Below, piece by piece: positions 34,126 through 42,645 of a DNA stretch of 64,000 nucleotides. This stretch comes from Halorubrum ruber (GTDB lineage: Archaea; Halobacteriota; Halobacteria; Halobacteriales; Haloferacaceae). A program made the translations under genes and the position numbers. The first letter of the stretch is position 1. Every line of letters begins with the position of its first letter. Where the stretch lies: contig NZ_CP073695.1 of the NCBI RefSeq assembly GCF_018228765.1, positions 2,403,218 through 2,467,217 on the forward strand. The letters are read 5' to 3'. The notes under the pieces are model-generated. The model saw nothing but the letters and a program-made list of their open reading frames with translations, was not told the DNA's origin and made no database searches.

Positions 34126-34872
34126 ATGAGTGAGCCGACGCGCCGCCTCGCGGTTCTCGGCGACGGCGACCCGGCAGCGGCGATCCGATCGGCGGTCGAC
34201 GGCGCGGGCGCCCGTCTCGTCGACCACACCGAGGCGGACGCGGTCGTCGCCGTCGGGGACGCCGCGCTTCGGAAGGCGATGCGCGCGGCCGCGACCGATG
34301 ACGGGCGTTCGAGTCCGATCCTCCCGATCGGGGACGGTCGTCACGCGGTCAACCCGGACCTCGCGGCCGACCGCATCGCGGACGCCGACGACTGGCTCGG
34401 CGGATCGGCGAGCGCGGTCGACGGGTTCGCTCGCGTCCCGCACCCGGTCTTGGCGGTCGACGGCACCGGCGACGGTCGCCGCCGGTTCGCGGCCGCGGAC
34501 GTCGCCTTCGTGACGGCGGAGCCGGCCCGGATCTCCGAGTACGGGATCGCCTTTTCCGACGGGGAGTCGGTCTCGGTGCGCGCTGACGGCGCCGTGATCG
34601 CGACGCCGCTCGGGAGCGACGGCTACGCGGCGGCGGCCGGCGGGCCCGTGGTGTCGCCCGGCGGCGGCCTCTCGGTCGTTCCCGTCTCGCCGTTCACGAC
34701 TCGCCCCGAGACGTGGGTCGCGAGCGGCGGCGTCCGCGTCACGGTCGAGCGCGAGGCGGAACCGGTCGCGCTGGTCGTCGACGGCGAGCGCCGCGGGACC
34801 GTCGAGCCGCACCGCGCGGTCGGCGTCGAGATCGCGGCGACGGTCGATCTCCTCTCGGCGACGGCGGAGTGA
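34126..34872 (+). CDS. NAD kinase-like protein with degenerate nucleotide motif
   Basis: A 248-residue protein resembling the NAD kinase fold. The C-terminal region shows the NAD-binding signature in altered form, TPLGSDGYAAAAGGPVVSPG (canonical TPTGSTAY..SAGGP), and a late VVDGERRG. The N-terminal GGDGT phosphate-donor motif expected of true NAD kinases is not found; the corresponding segment reads VVAVGDAALRKAM. It may be a non-catalytic paralogue or a divergent enzyme. A GCTTTTC box lies 30 nt before the ATG. Confidence 0.7.
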   Translation: MSEPTRRLAVLGDGDPAAAIRSAVDGAGARLVDHTEADAVVAVGDAALRKAMRAAATDDGRSSPILPIGDGRHAVNPDLAADRIADADDWLGGSASAVDGFARVPHPVLAVDGTGDGRRRFAAADVAFVTAEPARISEYGIAFSDGESVSVRADGAVIATPLGSDGYAAAAGGPVVSPGGGLSVVPVSPFTTRPETWVASGGVRVTVEREAEPVALVVDGERRGTVEPHRAVGVEIAATVDLLSATAE

Positions 34873-34967
34873 GGGGGCTGCTCCCCCACGCCCAACGACG
34901 TCCGCGACCCCGTCGCGGGAGCGCCGATCGGAAACACTCTAATACGTCGTGAACGGAAATGGTGGAT

Positions 34968-35411
34968 ATGGACCCACTGCAGTTCCTCGTTCCCCTCGGC
35001 TGGCTGGCGGCCGCCGGGCCGGCGCTGCCGTACGCGATCTTCGTGATGACCGTCGCGAACCTCGCGACCCGGCACCTCGCGCACAGGCGACACGTCGATC
35101 AGGGACAGGAGGCGGACAGCGTGGAGGCGTACACGCCGCACGTGTTCACCAACGTCGGGCTCGTCCTCCTGTCGTTCGTATACATCCTCGTTGCGCCCGT
35201 GCGAGGGACGATCCTGTCGGTCCTCGTCCTGGCGATGTTCATCGCCGACTTCTTCGAGCTGGAGGCGCGCAACGTCGAGGCCCGCAACGACATGGAGATC
35301 GAGGCGCCGAAGAGCTCGATCGCCGCCTCGCTGGTCGTGTTAGTGTGGACGTCGTACTTCGCGCTGTTCTTCGTCGTCGAAGGGATCTGGAACCAGTTCG
35401 TCGTCGCCTGA
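34968..35411 (+). CDS. Membrane protein with four helices, unknown function
   Basis: A 147-residue protein (MDPLQFLVPLGWLAAAGPALPYAIFVMTVANL). Helices lie at about 5-38, 64-84, 86-104 and 124-143, with a polar loop RHLAHRRHVDQGQEADSVEAY. ATG 34968 is favoured over 34959 and 34962 because a TCTAATAC box lies 26-30 nt upstream. No known motif is recognised. Similar proteins occur near respiratory genes in haloarchaea, but that is recollection only. Confidence 0.7.
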   Translation: MDPLQFLVPLGWLAAAGPALPYAIFVMTVANLATRHLAHRRHVDQGQEADSVEAYTPHVFTNVGLVLLSFVYILVAPVRGTILSVLVLAMFIADFFELEARNVEARNDMEIEAPKSSIAASLVVLVWTSYFALFFVVEGIWNQFVVA

Positions 35412-35549
35412 CGGGCGCGCTCCGAATTGAGCGAATTTGCGCTCGGCGCGTGACGTTCCCGTTCCCCTTCTCCACCGCTCCGACGCTCCCTCTATCTCCC
35501 CCCTCGCCCGGTCCTTTCGTCACGCTCCACCTACCCCTCTCCACAGTGA

Positions 35550-35557
35550 TTTATATG
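35550..35557 (+). promoter_or_regulatory. Putative TATA box of the lipoprotein gene
   Basis: TTTATATG 28 nt before GTG 35578, with a clear AT rise against the background. It supports a leaderless start at one of the two consecutive GTG codons. Confidence 0.6.
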
Positions 35558-35577
35558 CGTTCGTCCAGATATTTGGG

Positions 35578-35991
35578 GTGGTGGAAAAAAATACCAGTAC
35601 GCGTCGCGGCGCACTGAGATCAACCGCCACGCTGGTAACCAGCGGAACGATCCTCGCGACCGCCGGGTGTCTTGACGGCGGGTTCGGTCCCAGTCTTGAC
35701 GGTGAGATGGTTGTCGAGGGGCCGATGGTGAGCGTTTCCGCGTCAACCGATCTTTCTGCCACTGATACTGGATACGAACTGGCGATCACCGTCAGCAACA
35801 ACTCAGAGAGAACCGCTGACACGGATGCCGAGGTCATCTGGGAGGTCAGCAATGACGAGAACGCGGTCGTGACACAAACCGAAACAAAAACCGTTGATCC
35901 TGGCGGTGAGACCACGCTTGTCGTAACTGCTGAAGACCCGAACGATTCGGTCACCGCCTATTCGGCGACTGTTCTTGCTGTACCGGCCTAA
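35578..35991 (+). CDS. Tat-type lipoprotein with a FxLYD/Ig-like domain, orphan
   Basis: A 137-residue protein. It has a twin-arginine-like signal (STRRGALRSTATLVTSGTILATAGC) with lipobox ATAGC, so a secreted lipid-anchored protein is expected. The mature part is one small beta-sandwich (ELAITVSNNSERTADTDAEVIWEV...TTLVVTAEDPNDSVTAYSATV). Function is unknown. Base use is visibly less GC-rich than in its neighbours, with codons such as ACT, GTT and GAA more frequent, a hint of acquisition from elsewhere. GTG 35581 is an alternative start. Confidence 0.65.
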   Translation: MVEKNTSTRRGALRSTATLVTSGTILATAGCLDGGFGPSLDGEMVVEGPMVSVSASTDLSATDTGYELAITVSNNSERTADTDAEVIWEVSNDENAVVTQTETKTVDPGGETTLVVTAEDPNDSVTAYSATVLAVPA

Positions 35992-36162
35992 CAGCCACGT
36001 AGTCTCTCTCGGTAGTTGTTCCCGGTCTCCGAGCGCATCGTCTACATTTCCGTCAGTTCTTAATTAACACTTCTAGACAAACCAAGTTGCTGTTTGTTAG
36101 GGCCGAGAAGGCGGCGGGTTTCCGGCGTCCTGCTCGATCGCCCTGTCCCGACGCTTCCTTCG

Positions 36163-37485
36163 TCAAAACGTCCAGTCGCCGGTGAGCTTCATCCCCGTCG
36201 CCTTCCCCTCGGCTTCGAGCGCCGCGGCGATCTCGTCGGTGTCCCGGCGCGGGATCGACGCGTCCGCCTCGGCGAGGTCGACGACGAGTTCGGTGAGGAG
36301 GATCGCCTGCTCCCGGAGGTTCCGCGACTCTAACTTGTCGAGCGTGTCCGCGTGGGTGTGGCCCCAGCCGCGCCCGCGCCCCTCCGTCTCGCCGGAGACC
36401 ATGTACCCGGGGATCCCCCGCTTCACGAACGGCCAGTGGTCGCTGTGGGGCACCAGCTCCTCGCCCGTCGCGACCGGGTGGTCGAAGCGGTCGCTCACGC
36501 GCTCGGCGGTGGCTTCGAGCGCGTCGAAGTCGTGGTGGTCGAGCCGCAGCGTCCGGCCGAACACGTTGCTGTCGACGTTGACGACGGCGCGGACCGCGTC
36601 CCGGTCGGCCGCCTCGGCGGCCACCGACGAGCCGACGAGGCCGACCTCCTCGGCGCCGAACGCGGCGAACTTGACCCGCACGTCGAGCTCGTCTTCGCGG
36701 GCCGCGAGCGCTCGTGCGACCTCGACGATCGTCGCCGTGCCGGCCCCGTTGTCCATCGCGCCCTCCGCGAGGTCGTGGGCGTCGACGTGCGAGGAGACGA
36801 TCAAGTGCTCGTCGGTGTCGGGCCCCAGCTCGGCGACCGCGTTTCCGCTCGTCGCGGTCGGCGTCTCGCAGTCGACCGCGACGGTCAGGTCGTCGCCCTC
36901 GTTGCGTCGCGCGAGCCGGGCGCCGGTCTCCTTCGAGACGCCGACCGCGGGGATCGCCCCAATCGGATCGTCGGCGGTCCCGACGCTCCCGGTCGGCGGG
37001 AGCGTCCCCTCGACGTGGTTGGCGAAGACGAAGGCGGCGGCGCCCGCGTCGACCGCGCGGTAGTACTTCTCGCGGCGGTGGATGAACCGGTCGACGGAGT
37101 CCGGAGTGTCCGACGAGACCATCACGACTGTCCCCTCCAAGTCGGCCTCGAAGTCCTCGGGGACGCCGTAGCCAAGGTCGACGAACTCGCCGGTCGCCTC
37201 GCCGCTCGGGCTGCGCGGCAGCGCGATACACTCGTTCGGGCCGACCGCGACCGGCTCGTCGGTCGTCGCGTCCCGGACCGCGCTGTCGCCGCGCTCCCAG
37301 CCCTGTATCTCGAACTCCTCGATCGCCGCATTTCGCGCGCCCGCGTCGGCGAACGCGTCGCGGGTCAGCTCCAAGGCCTCGCGCTCGCCCGCAGAGCCGG
37401 CCATCCGGTCGCCGACGTCGACGAGGTCGAGGAGGTGGTTCCAGCCCGCGTCGCTCGTGAACGTCTCGCCGATCCAGTCGGTCAT
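36163..37485 (-). CDS. M28-family metallopeptidase (aminopeptidase-like)
   Basis: A 440-residue zinc exopeptidase. A PA-type insert lies about 90-190 (DLEGTVVMVSSDTPDSVDRFIHRREKYYRAVDAGAAAFVF). The catalytic domain carries the metal motifs: VSSHVDAHDLAEGAMDNGAG (His and bridging Asp), FGAEEVGLVGS (catalytic Glu plus metal Glu), VVNVDSNVFG (Asp) and HTHADTLDKL (final His). All metal ligands appear present. There is no signal peptide, so it is probably cytoplasmic, cleaving N-terminal residues from peptides. Confidence 0.9.
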   Translation of the reverse strand: MTDWIGETFTSDAGWNHLLDLVDVGDRMAGSAGEREALELTRDAFADAGARNAAIEEFEIQGWERGDSAVRDATTDEPVAVGPNECIALPRSPSGEATGEFVDLGYGVPEDFEADLEGTVVMVSSDTPDSVDRFIHRREKYYRAVDAGAAAFVFANHVEGTLPPTGSVGTADDPIGAIPAVGVSKETGARLARRNEGDDLTVAVDCETPTATSGNAVAELGPDTDEHLIVSSHVDAHDLAEGAMDNGAGTATIVEVARALAAREDELDVRVKFAAFGAEEVGLVGSSVAAEAADRDAVRAVVNVDSNVFGRTLRLDHHDFDALEATAERVSDRFDHPVATGEELVPHSDHWPFVKRGIPGYMVSGETEGRGRGWGHTHADTLDKLESRNLREQAILLTELVVDLAEADASIPRRDTDEIAAALEAEGKATGMKLTGDWTF

Positions 37486-37582
37486 GGGTAGGCGTGTCGC
37501 GGCCGCCGCTCAAGCGTTTCGGTGGCGGCGGGGGCGGCCGGAAGCGAGGAACGAGACGGCGAGCGATCGAGGGCGGCAGCTC

Positions 37583-38242
37583 TCAGACCGGCACAGCCGG
37601 GAGGAGGACCGTCGCGGCCTCGGCGGCCGCGAACGTCGAGTCGTACAGGTGGTTGAGGAGGAGGTAGGTGACGACGCCGAGCGCGAGCGAGAGGATCCAC
37701 GCGCCCGCGGCGATCCGTCCGACGCGCCGGTGTGGGGTCTCGTTGCGAAGCTCCGGCTCCGTGTGCGTGAGCCCGAGGACGATGGCGTAGAGGACGACCG
37801 GGACGGAGATCACGGAGAGAATGATGTGGATCGCGAGCATGATCAGGTACGCGGGGTACACCCAGTCCCACAGCGGGACCCACCCGTACGCCGAGTCCAG
37901 CACGAACTCCTTGGTGCCGCCGCCGGCGACCTTCGGGAGGTACATCCCGAGGAACAGGAGGATGAGGCCGAACGAGGTCGTCATCGCGGCCGCGTGTTTC
38001 TTCACCTCGTCGTTGCGGATCCAGTACCAGCCGAGCGAGAGGGTGATCACGGTGACGGTGTTGACGGCGGCGATTGCGTGCGCGAGCAGGTTCACGGTCT
38101 CCTGTGTGAGCGTCGGGAATAGCGCCTGGAACTCGGGGACCAGAAACACGCCGCCGACGGCGCCGTAGCCGACGACGGTGAGGAGGACGGTTATCGCGGT
38201 GGCCCGCTCCTTGGCCCGCTTGCGAACGCTGGCGGTGGACAT
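37583..38242 (-). CDS. DUF420 membrane protein, respiratory-oxidase associated
   Basis: A 219-residue membrane protein with about six helices. It matches the DUF420 family, which often lies with haem-copper oxidase genes. Helices contain conserved His: NLLAHAIAAVNT, EVKKHAAAMTTSFG and YLIMLAIHIILSVISVPVVLYAIVLG. These His suggest a metal or haem site. No oxidase genes are beside it here. The role is probably assembly or assistance of terminal oxidases (inference). Confidence 0.8.
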   Translation of the reverse strand: MSTASVRKRAKERATAITVLLTVVGYGAVGGVFLVPEFQALFPTLTQETVNLLAHAIAAVNTVTVITLSLGWYWIRNDEVKKHAAAMTTSFGLILLFLGMYLPKVAGGGTKEFVLDSAYGWVPLWDWVYPAYLIMLAIHIILSVISVPVVLYAIVLGLTHTEPELRNETPHRRVGRIAAGAWILSLALGVVTYLLLNHLYDSTFAAAEAATVLLPAVPV

Positions 38243-38326
38243 ATTGGGAGGAGGGAACGGAGCGATAAGTCGGCTTCGGGTACTCCCGGCGGTCGAGACG
38301 TTTCGCCCGCGACCGCGCCGTCACGA

Positions 38327-39379
38327 CTACCGCTCGATGACGCCCGTCGCGGTCGCGACCTCGACTGCGGCCTCCTCGTTGATCCCGCCTTGGAGGATGG
38401 TGTAGCGGTCGCGGATCTCGTGGGCGCTCGTCAGGGCGGCGAGCAGCTCCGCGTCGTCGATCCCCAACTCGCTCGCCGTCGTCGGGGCGTCGAGCTCGTC
38501 GAGGGCGTCGCGGATGGCACTCCACCGGCCGTTCTCGCCGCTGTGGAGGTACTCCGTCATGATCGAGGCGACGCCGACCTGATGGCCGTGAAGCGCCTTG
38601 CCGGGCGCGATCCGGTCGAGCTGGTGGGAGATGAGATGTTCCGCGCCGGAGGCGGGCCGCGAGGAGCCGGCGATCGACATCGCGACGCCGGAGGAGACGA
38701 GTGCCTTCACGACCACCCACGCGGACTCCTCTAAGCCCGGGCGGATCATGTCGGCGTTCTCGACGAGCAGCTCCGCGGTCATCTCCGAGAGCGCCCCCGC
38801 GTACTCGCTGTATTCGACGTTGCGGAGGCGGCGGGCGAGCCGCCAGTCCTTCACCGCGGTGTAGTTGGAGATGATGTCCGCACAGCCAGCGGTGGTGAGC
38901 CGCCACGGGGCGTCCGCGATGAGCGTCGTGTCCGCGACGACGGCGAGCGGCGGGTCGGCCGCGACGGAGTGGCGGGTGTCGCCCTCGGGGATCGAGGAGC
39001 GCCCGGAGACGATGCCGTCGTGGGAGGCGACGGTCGGGACGGAGACGAAGCCGACGTCGAGGTGGTCGGCGGCCATCTTCGCGATGTCGATCGGCTTCCC
39101 GCCACCGAGGGCGATCAGGTAGCCAGGGTCGACGGCCTCGGCGGTCGCCTTCAGCTCCTCGACGGCGTCGAAGGAGGCCTCGTCGACGACGGCGGTCGCG
39201 GGGTCGTCGAACTGCGCCCGGACGCGGTCGCCGGCGATGTCGTTGGGCGTCGGGCTCGTCACGATCAGCGGCCGCCCCGTCAGGTAGAGCTCGCCGACCG
39301 CCTCCCCGAGGTCGTCGATGACGTCGTGTCCCACGAGGACGTTCCGCGGGAGCTTGATCCACGTCGTCTTCTCGAACAT
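38327..39379 (-). CDS. egsA: sn-glycerol-1-phosphate dehydrogenase
   Basis: The enzyme that makes the archaeal glycerol-1-phosphate backbone of ether lipids from dihydroxyacetone phosphate using NAD(P)H. The 350-residue protein starts MFEKTTWIKLPRNVLVGHDVIDDL and contains the nucleotide loop ALGGGKPIDIAKMAADHLDVGFVSVPTVASHDGIVSGRSSI. It also has SGAEHLISHQLDR and GHQVGVASIM, with the metal-binding Asp/His positions of the iron-containing dehydrogenase fold. ATG 39379 is the natural start; the longer frame is unsupported. Confidence 0.95.
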   Translation of the reverse strand: MFEKTTWIKLPRNVLVGHDVIDDLGEAVGELYLTGRPLIVTSPTPNDIAGDRVRAQFDDPATAVVDEASFDAVEELKATAEAVDPGYLIALGGGKPIDIAKMAADHLDVGFVSVPTVASHDGIVSGRSSIPEGDTRHSVAADPPLAVVADTTLIADAPWRLTTAGCADIISNYTAVKDWRLARRLRNVEYSEYAGALSEMTAELLVENADMIRPGLEESAWVVVKALVSSGVAMSIAGSSRPASGAEHLISHQLDRIAPGKALHGHQVGVASIMTEYLHSGENGRWSAIRDALDELDAPTTASELGIDDAELLAALTSAHEIRDRYTILQGGINEEAAVEVATATGVIER

Positions 39380-39523
39380 ACGGGCCGGTCTCGCCGACGG
39401 GTCAAAGCCGTTGTCCATGCGGTCGCGGACCGCTCGGGCGCGGTGCGCCGGCGAGCGTCGGTTGACCCGGGCGATCGATCGGTCGCACGCCGCCGAGCGA
39501 CGCGGTCGATTCGGCCGCGCCCG

Positions 39524-40222
39524 CTACGCGCCGAGCGCCGCCAGCGTCGTCGCGGCGTCGTAGAGGAAGTAGACACCGAAGCCGGCGAGCACGACGGCGG
39601 AGCCGACGGCGACGAGCGGCGCGAACGTCTCGATCCGGCGCTCGGCGGCGACGAGCCCGGTCGGGAAGCTCACGATCCACGTCAGCACGCCGAGGAAGAA
39701 CCCGCCGATGAGCGCCGGCGAGCCAGTGGCGACCACGAGCGTCCCGGCGAGGTCCGCGCCGACGACGGGGAGCCGGGCGAGCACGTCGAGCTCGCCCGGC
39801 CGGAGCATGCCGACGCCGATCGTCAGCCAGAACAGCACCTGGTAGGGATTGGTCAAGGCGAGCACCAGCGCCTTGCGGAACCCCTTCCCCTCCGCGACCA
39901 TCGGATCATCGCCCGAGGTCGGACGGAAGGATTCTCGGGCCCCTCGGGCGGCGCCGACAGCGAAATACAGCATCAGGACCCCGCCGACCGCGACCATCGC
40001 GCCCTGTAACAGCGGGAACGATTCGACGACCGCGACGACGCCGACATACGCGAGGACGAAGAAGATCGCGTCGGCAGTCGCCGCGCCGAGCCCGGCCCGG
40101 AAGCCGGCCAGACGCCCGCGGAGAACCGACTCCTCGGCGATCACCGCGTTCATCGGGCCGGGCGGCGCCGCGAGCGCCAAGCCGAAGACGACGCCCGCAC
40201 CGAGCGTAACGAGGGTACTCAC
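39524..40222 (-). CDS. LysE-family exporter
   Basis: A 232-residue membrane transporter with about six helices. It starts VSTLVTLGAGVVFGLALAAPPGPMNAVIAEESVLRGRLAGFRAGLGAATAD, which includes the family PGP motif near residue 20. ALTNPYQVLFW is a second hallmark (NP). LysE/RhtB proteins export amino acids; the substrate is unknown. GTG 40222 is used, since the upstream extension is hydrophilic and not conserved-looking. Confidence 0.88.
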   Translation of the reverse strand: MSTLVTLGAGVVFGLALAAPPGPMNAVIAEESVLRGRLAGFRAGLGAATADAIFFVLAYVGVVAVVESFPLLQGAMVAVGGVLMLYFAVGAARGARESFRPTSGDDPMVAEGKGFRKALVLALTNPYQVLFWLTIGVGMLRPGELDVLARLPVVGADLAGTLVVATGSPALIGGFFLGVLTWIVSFPTGLVAAERRIETFAPLVAVGSAVVLAGFGVYFLYDAATTLAALGA

Positions 40223-40370
40223 ACCGCTCGCAACGCCCGGTTTCGTGAAAAACCTCGCGACAGAGAGGCGGTCGGTAGCGGTCGGTTCCGGGCCGCACGC
40301 CCGAGATCGACGCATCGAGGGACAGATCCGAACACTGGGGCCGAGACCCGACCGGAACCGTGGCTCGCGG

Positions 40371-41165
40371 CTACGCGTCCTGGAGCTCGGCGTCGCGGAG
40401 CGCCTCGTTGAGGTCCTCGCGGACGCGTTCGCCGGTCTCGCGGTCCATCGCCGTGGTGACGATCCGGTTCTCCTGAACGCTGGAGCCGTCGCGCAAGAGG
40501 AGTCGGACGTTGCCGTTCGTCCCCGCGCGCGTCGCCTTCGCGCGGAGGCCCGTCCGCGAGCCCGTCCCGCCGGCGTCGATGGGACCGGGGACGATCTTCT
40601 TGACGTGAGGGTGTTCCGCGACGGTCTGGACGGCCTTCCGCCCCTTGCGGTCGCCGATGAGCGTCGAGTGCGACCCGCCGATCTTCTCCCGGGGCGGCGT
40701 CTCGACGACCGCCAGCGACCGGTCGCCCCGACGGTCGAGCACCCACGCGACGACCGGGCTCACGTCCGCCTCGCGGTCGTCACGGGAGTCCGCCGCCGCC
40801 CCGCCCTGACCGCTCCCGCTCGCGCCGCCGTCGGGGACGCGGTAGAACTCGTGGTGGAGCTGCGCCCGCGTCTCGCGGAGCGGCTCGCGCTCGCCGGCGG
40901 CGTAGACGGTCTCGGGGCGCTTCCGTCGGATCTCGTCGGCGACGCGGCCCGCGAAGTTCCGCAGTTGGACCTCGCTCAGTCGCTCGCCCTCTTCCGGGCG
41001 CGTGGTGACCGTCGTCTCGCCGACCACGTCGTCCTCGTCGAGCATAGTCAGGTGCGCGCGGTCGGTCTCGAACTCGGCGACGACGGCGTCGGCGTTGGCG
41101 GTGTTACAGGTGAGACAGTAGTCCCCCGGCTTCTCGATGGGGGTGCCACACCGCCGACAGTTCAT
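40371..41165 (-). CDS. DUF2103-type protein with N-terminal zinc ribbon
   Basis: A 264-residue protein. The start MNCRRCGTPIEKPGDYCLTCNTANAD has a C4 zinc-ribbon (CxxC...CxxC). The rest matches the archaeal DUF2103 group: VVAWVLDRRGDRSLAVVETPPREKIGGSHSTLIGDRKGRKAVQTVAEHPHVKKIVPGPI. A disordered Gly/Ser/Asp stretch lies around 125-145. Function is unknown; the ribbon and basic stretches suggest nucleic-acid or ribosome contact, which is inference. It is divergent from the 41278 membrane gene. Confidence 0.8.
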   Translation of the reverse strand: MNCRRCGTPIEKPGDYCLTCNTANADAVVAEFETDRAHLTMLDEDDVVGETTVTTRPEEGERLSEVQLRNFAGRVADEIRRKRPETVYAAGEREPLRETRAQLHHEFYRVPDGGASGSGQGGAAADSRDDREADVSPVVAWVLDRRGDRSLAVVETPPREKIGGSHSTLIGDRKGRKAVQTVAEHPHVKKIVPGPIDAGGTGSRTGLRAKATRAGTNGNVRLLLRDGSSVQENRIVTTAMDRETGERVREDLNEALRDAELQDA

Positions 41166-41277
41166 ACGGATCCGAGGAACGTGCGGAATAAAAGGCCGTC
41201 CGTTCGGCGCCCGAGACGGAGGCCGTCCCGATGCCCGGAGCGACCCCTTATTACCCTCCCCGGCCTCCGTATCAGAC

Positions 41278-41967
41278 ATGGACGGAGACCGACGCCGCGA
41301 CGCCGACGCCGGCTCCGAGGCGGATGTCGGTGACGCGGAGCGCGACGAGGACTTAGCCGACAGGTTGGATGCGGTCGAGGACCGACTGACGGAGCTGATC
41401 CGCGACGGACGGCTCAACGCGTTCGTCGCGTGGGCGATGATCGCGGTCCTGACGGGGGTGCTGGTCGAGAGCGCGCTCGACTACGACCTGCTCTCGGCGA
41501 TGATCGTCGTCGGGCTCGGCGCGGTCGTGCTCGCGCCGACCGTCGCGGCGCGGGACTGGCGGGCGATGCTCCCGGCAGAGCTCGTCACCCTCGCGCTGTT
41601 GCCCGTCCTCGTGCGGGCCGTCTTCGGCGGCGAACTGGGGACGTTCGCGACGTACGTCGCCATCGCGGCGCTGGCGCTCGTGATCGCCGTCGACCTCCAC
41701 ATGTTCACGACGCTGCGGCTCACGCACTGGTTCGCGGTCGCGTTCGTCGTGATGGCGACGCTGGCGACGGCGGCGGTGTGGACGGTGTTACGCTGGAACC
41801 TCGACCAGCGCGTCGGCACCGCCTTCCTGACGACGAACGACGCGCTGATGATCGAGTGGATCTACGTCACGCTGGCGGGGATCGCGGCCGGGCTCCTCTT
41901 CGACGGCTACTTCCGAGGGCGAGGGCGCCGCCTCCGCCGCGTCATCCGGCGGGTGGTGCGCCGATGA
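41278..41967 (+). CDS. Membrane protein with acidic N-terminus, unknown function
   Basis: A 229-residue protein. The first 45 residues are charged with a short coiled-coil-like stretch (EDLADRLDAVEDRLTELIRDGRLNAF). Five hydrophobic segments follow (about 50-66, 70-86, 95-110, 118-134 and 142-165), with a further one near 195-212. It ends in an Arg-rich tail (RGRGRRLRRVIRRVVRR). No motif is recognised. The stop overlaps the ATG of the next gene (ATGA), so the pair is coupled. Confidence 0.75.
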   Translation: MDGDRRRDADAGSEADVGDAERDEDLADRLDAVEDRLTELIRDGRLNAFVAWAMIAVLTGVLVESALDYDLLSAMIVVGLGAVVLAPTVAARDWRAMLPAELVTLALLPVLVRAVFGGELGTFATYVAIAALALVIAVDLHMFTTLRLTHWFAVAFVVMATLATAAVWTVLRWNLDQRVGTAFLTTNDALMIEWIYVTLAGIAAGLLFDGYFRGRGRRLRRVIRRVVRR

Positions 41968-42599
41968 CGCTGCTCCCCCGTCCGTCGCTCGCCTCGCAAC
42001 GGCGGCTCACGGGTGCGATGCAGGTCCTGCTCGTCGCCATCGTCGCCTACGGCTTCCTCGCGGGCGAACAGAAGGCGATAAGCAACGGAGTCATCGCCTT
42101 CCTCGTCACGCTGATCCCGGCGACGCTGGAGCGCCGGTACGACCTCCCCTTGGACCCGTGGCTCGCCCTGTGGATCACGATGGCGGTGTTCCTCCACACG
42201 GTCGGGTCCGCCGGGTTCTACCAGCGCGTCGAGTGGTGGGACCACATGACGCACGCGCTGTCGGCCTCGCTCGTCGCCGCGGTCGGGTACACGACGCTGC
42301 GCGCAGTCGACCTCCACAGCGACGGGATCCGCATCCCGGCGCGGTTCGCGTTCGTCTTCATCGTCGTCGTCGTGCTCGCGTTCGGCGTGCTCTGGGAGCT
42401 GTTCGAGTTCGGGCTCGACATCATCGCGACCGAGACGGGCATCGACATGCCGCTCGCGCAGCACGGGCTCGAAGACACGGTCTCCGATCTCACCTACAAC
42501 ACCATCGGTGCGATACTGGTGGGGCTGTTCGGACAGGCGCACCTCACGGGGGTCGCGGAGCTGGTCCGGGACCGGATCCTCGGGAGCGCGCCCGAGTAG
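41964..42599 (+). CDS. Membrane protein coupled to the 41278 gene
   Basis: A 211-residue protein with about five helices. Conserved-looking His and Glu lie at membrane borders (FLHTVGSAGFYQRVEWWDHMTHALSASLVAAVGY; GVLWELFEFGLDIIATETG). The WDHMTHALSA and WELFEFG pattern occurs in a group of archaeal/bacterial membrane proteins of unknown role. It starts inside the previous gene's stop codon (ATGA at 41964-41967), so the two products probably work together. Confidence 0.78.
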   Translation: MTLLPRPSLASQRRLTGAMQVLLVAIVAYGFLAGEQKAISNGVIAFLVTLIPATLERRYDLPLDPWLALWITMAVFLHTVGSAGFYQRVEWWDHMTHALSASLVAAVGYTTLRAVDLHSDGIRIPARFAFVFIVVVVLAFGVLWELFEFGLDIIATETGIDMPLAQHGLEDTVSDLTYNTIGAILVGLFGQAHLTGVAELVRDRILGSAPE

Positions 42600-42645
42600 C
42601 GACGGAAGCGAGGCCGAACAGCGGAGAAGGCCAGCGGCTCGAAGC

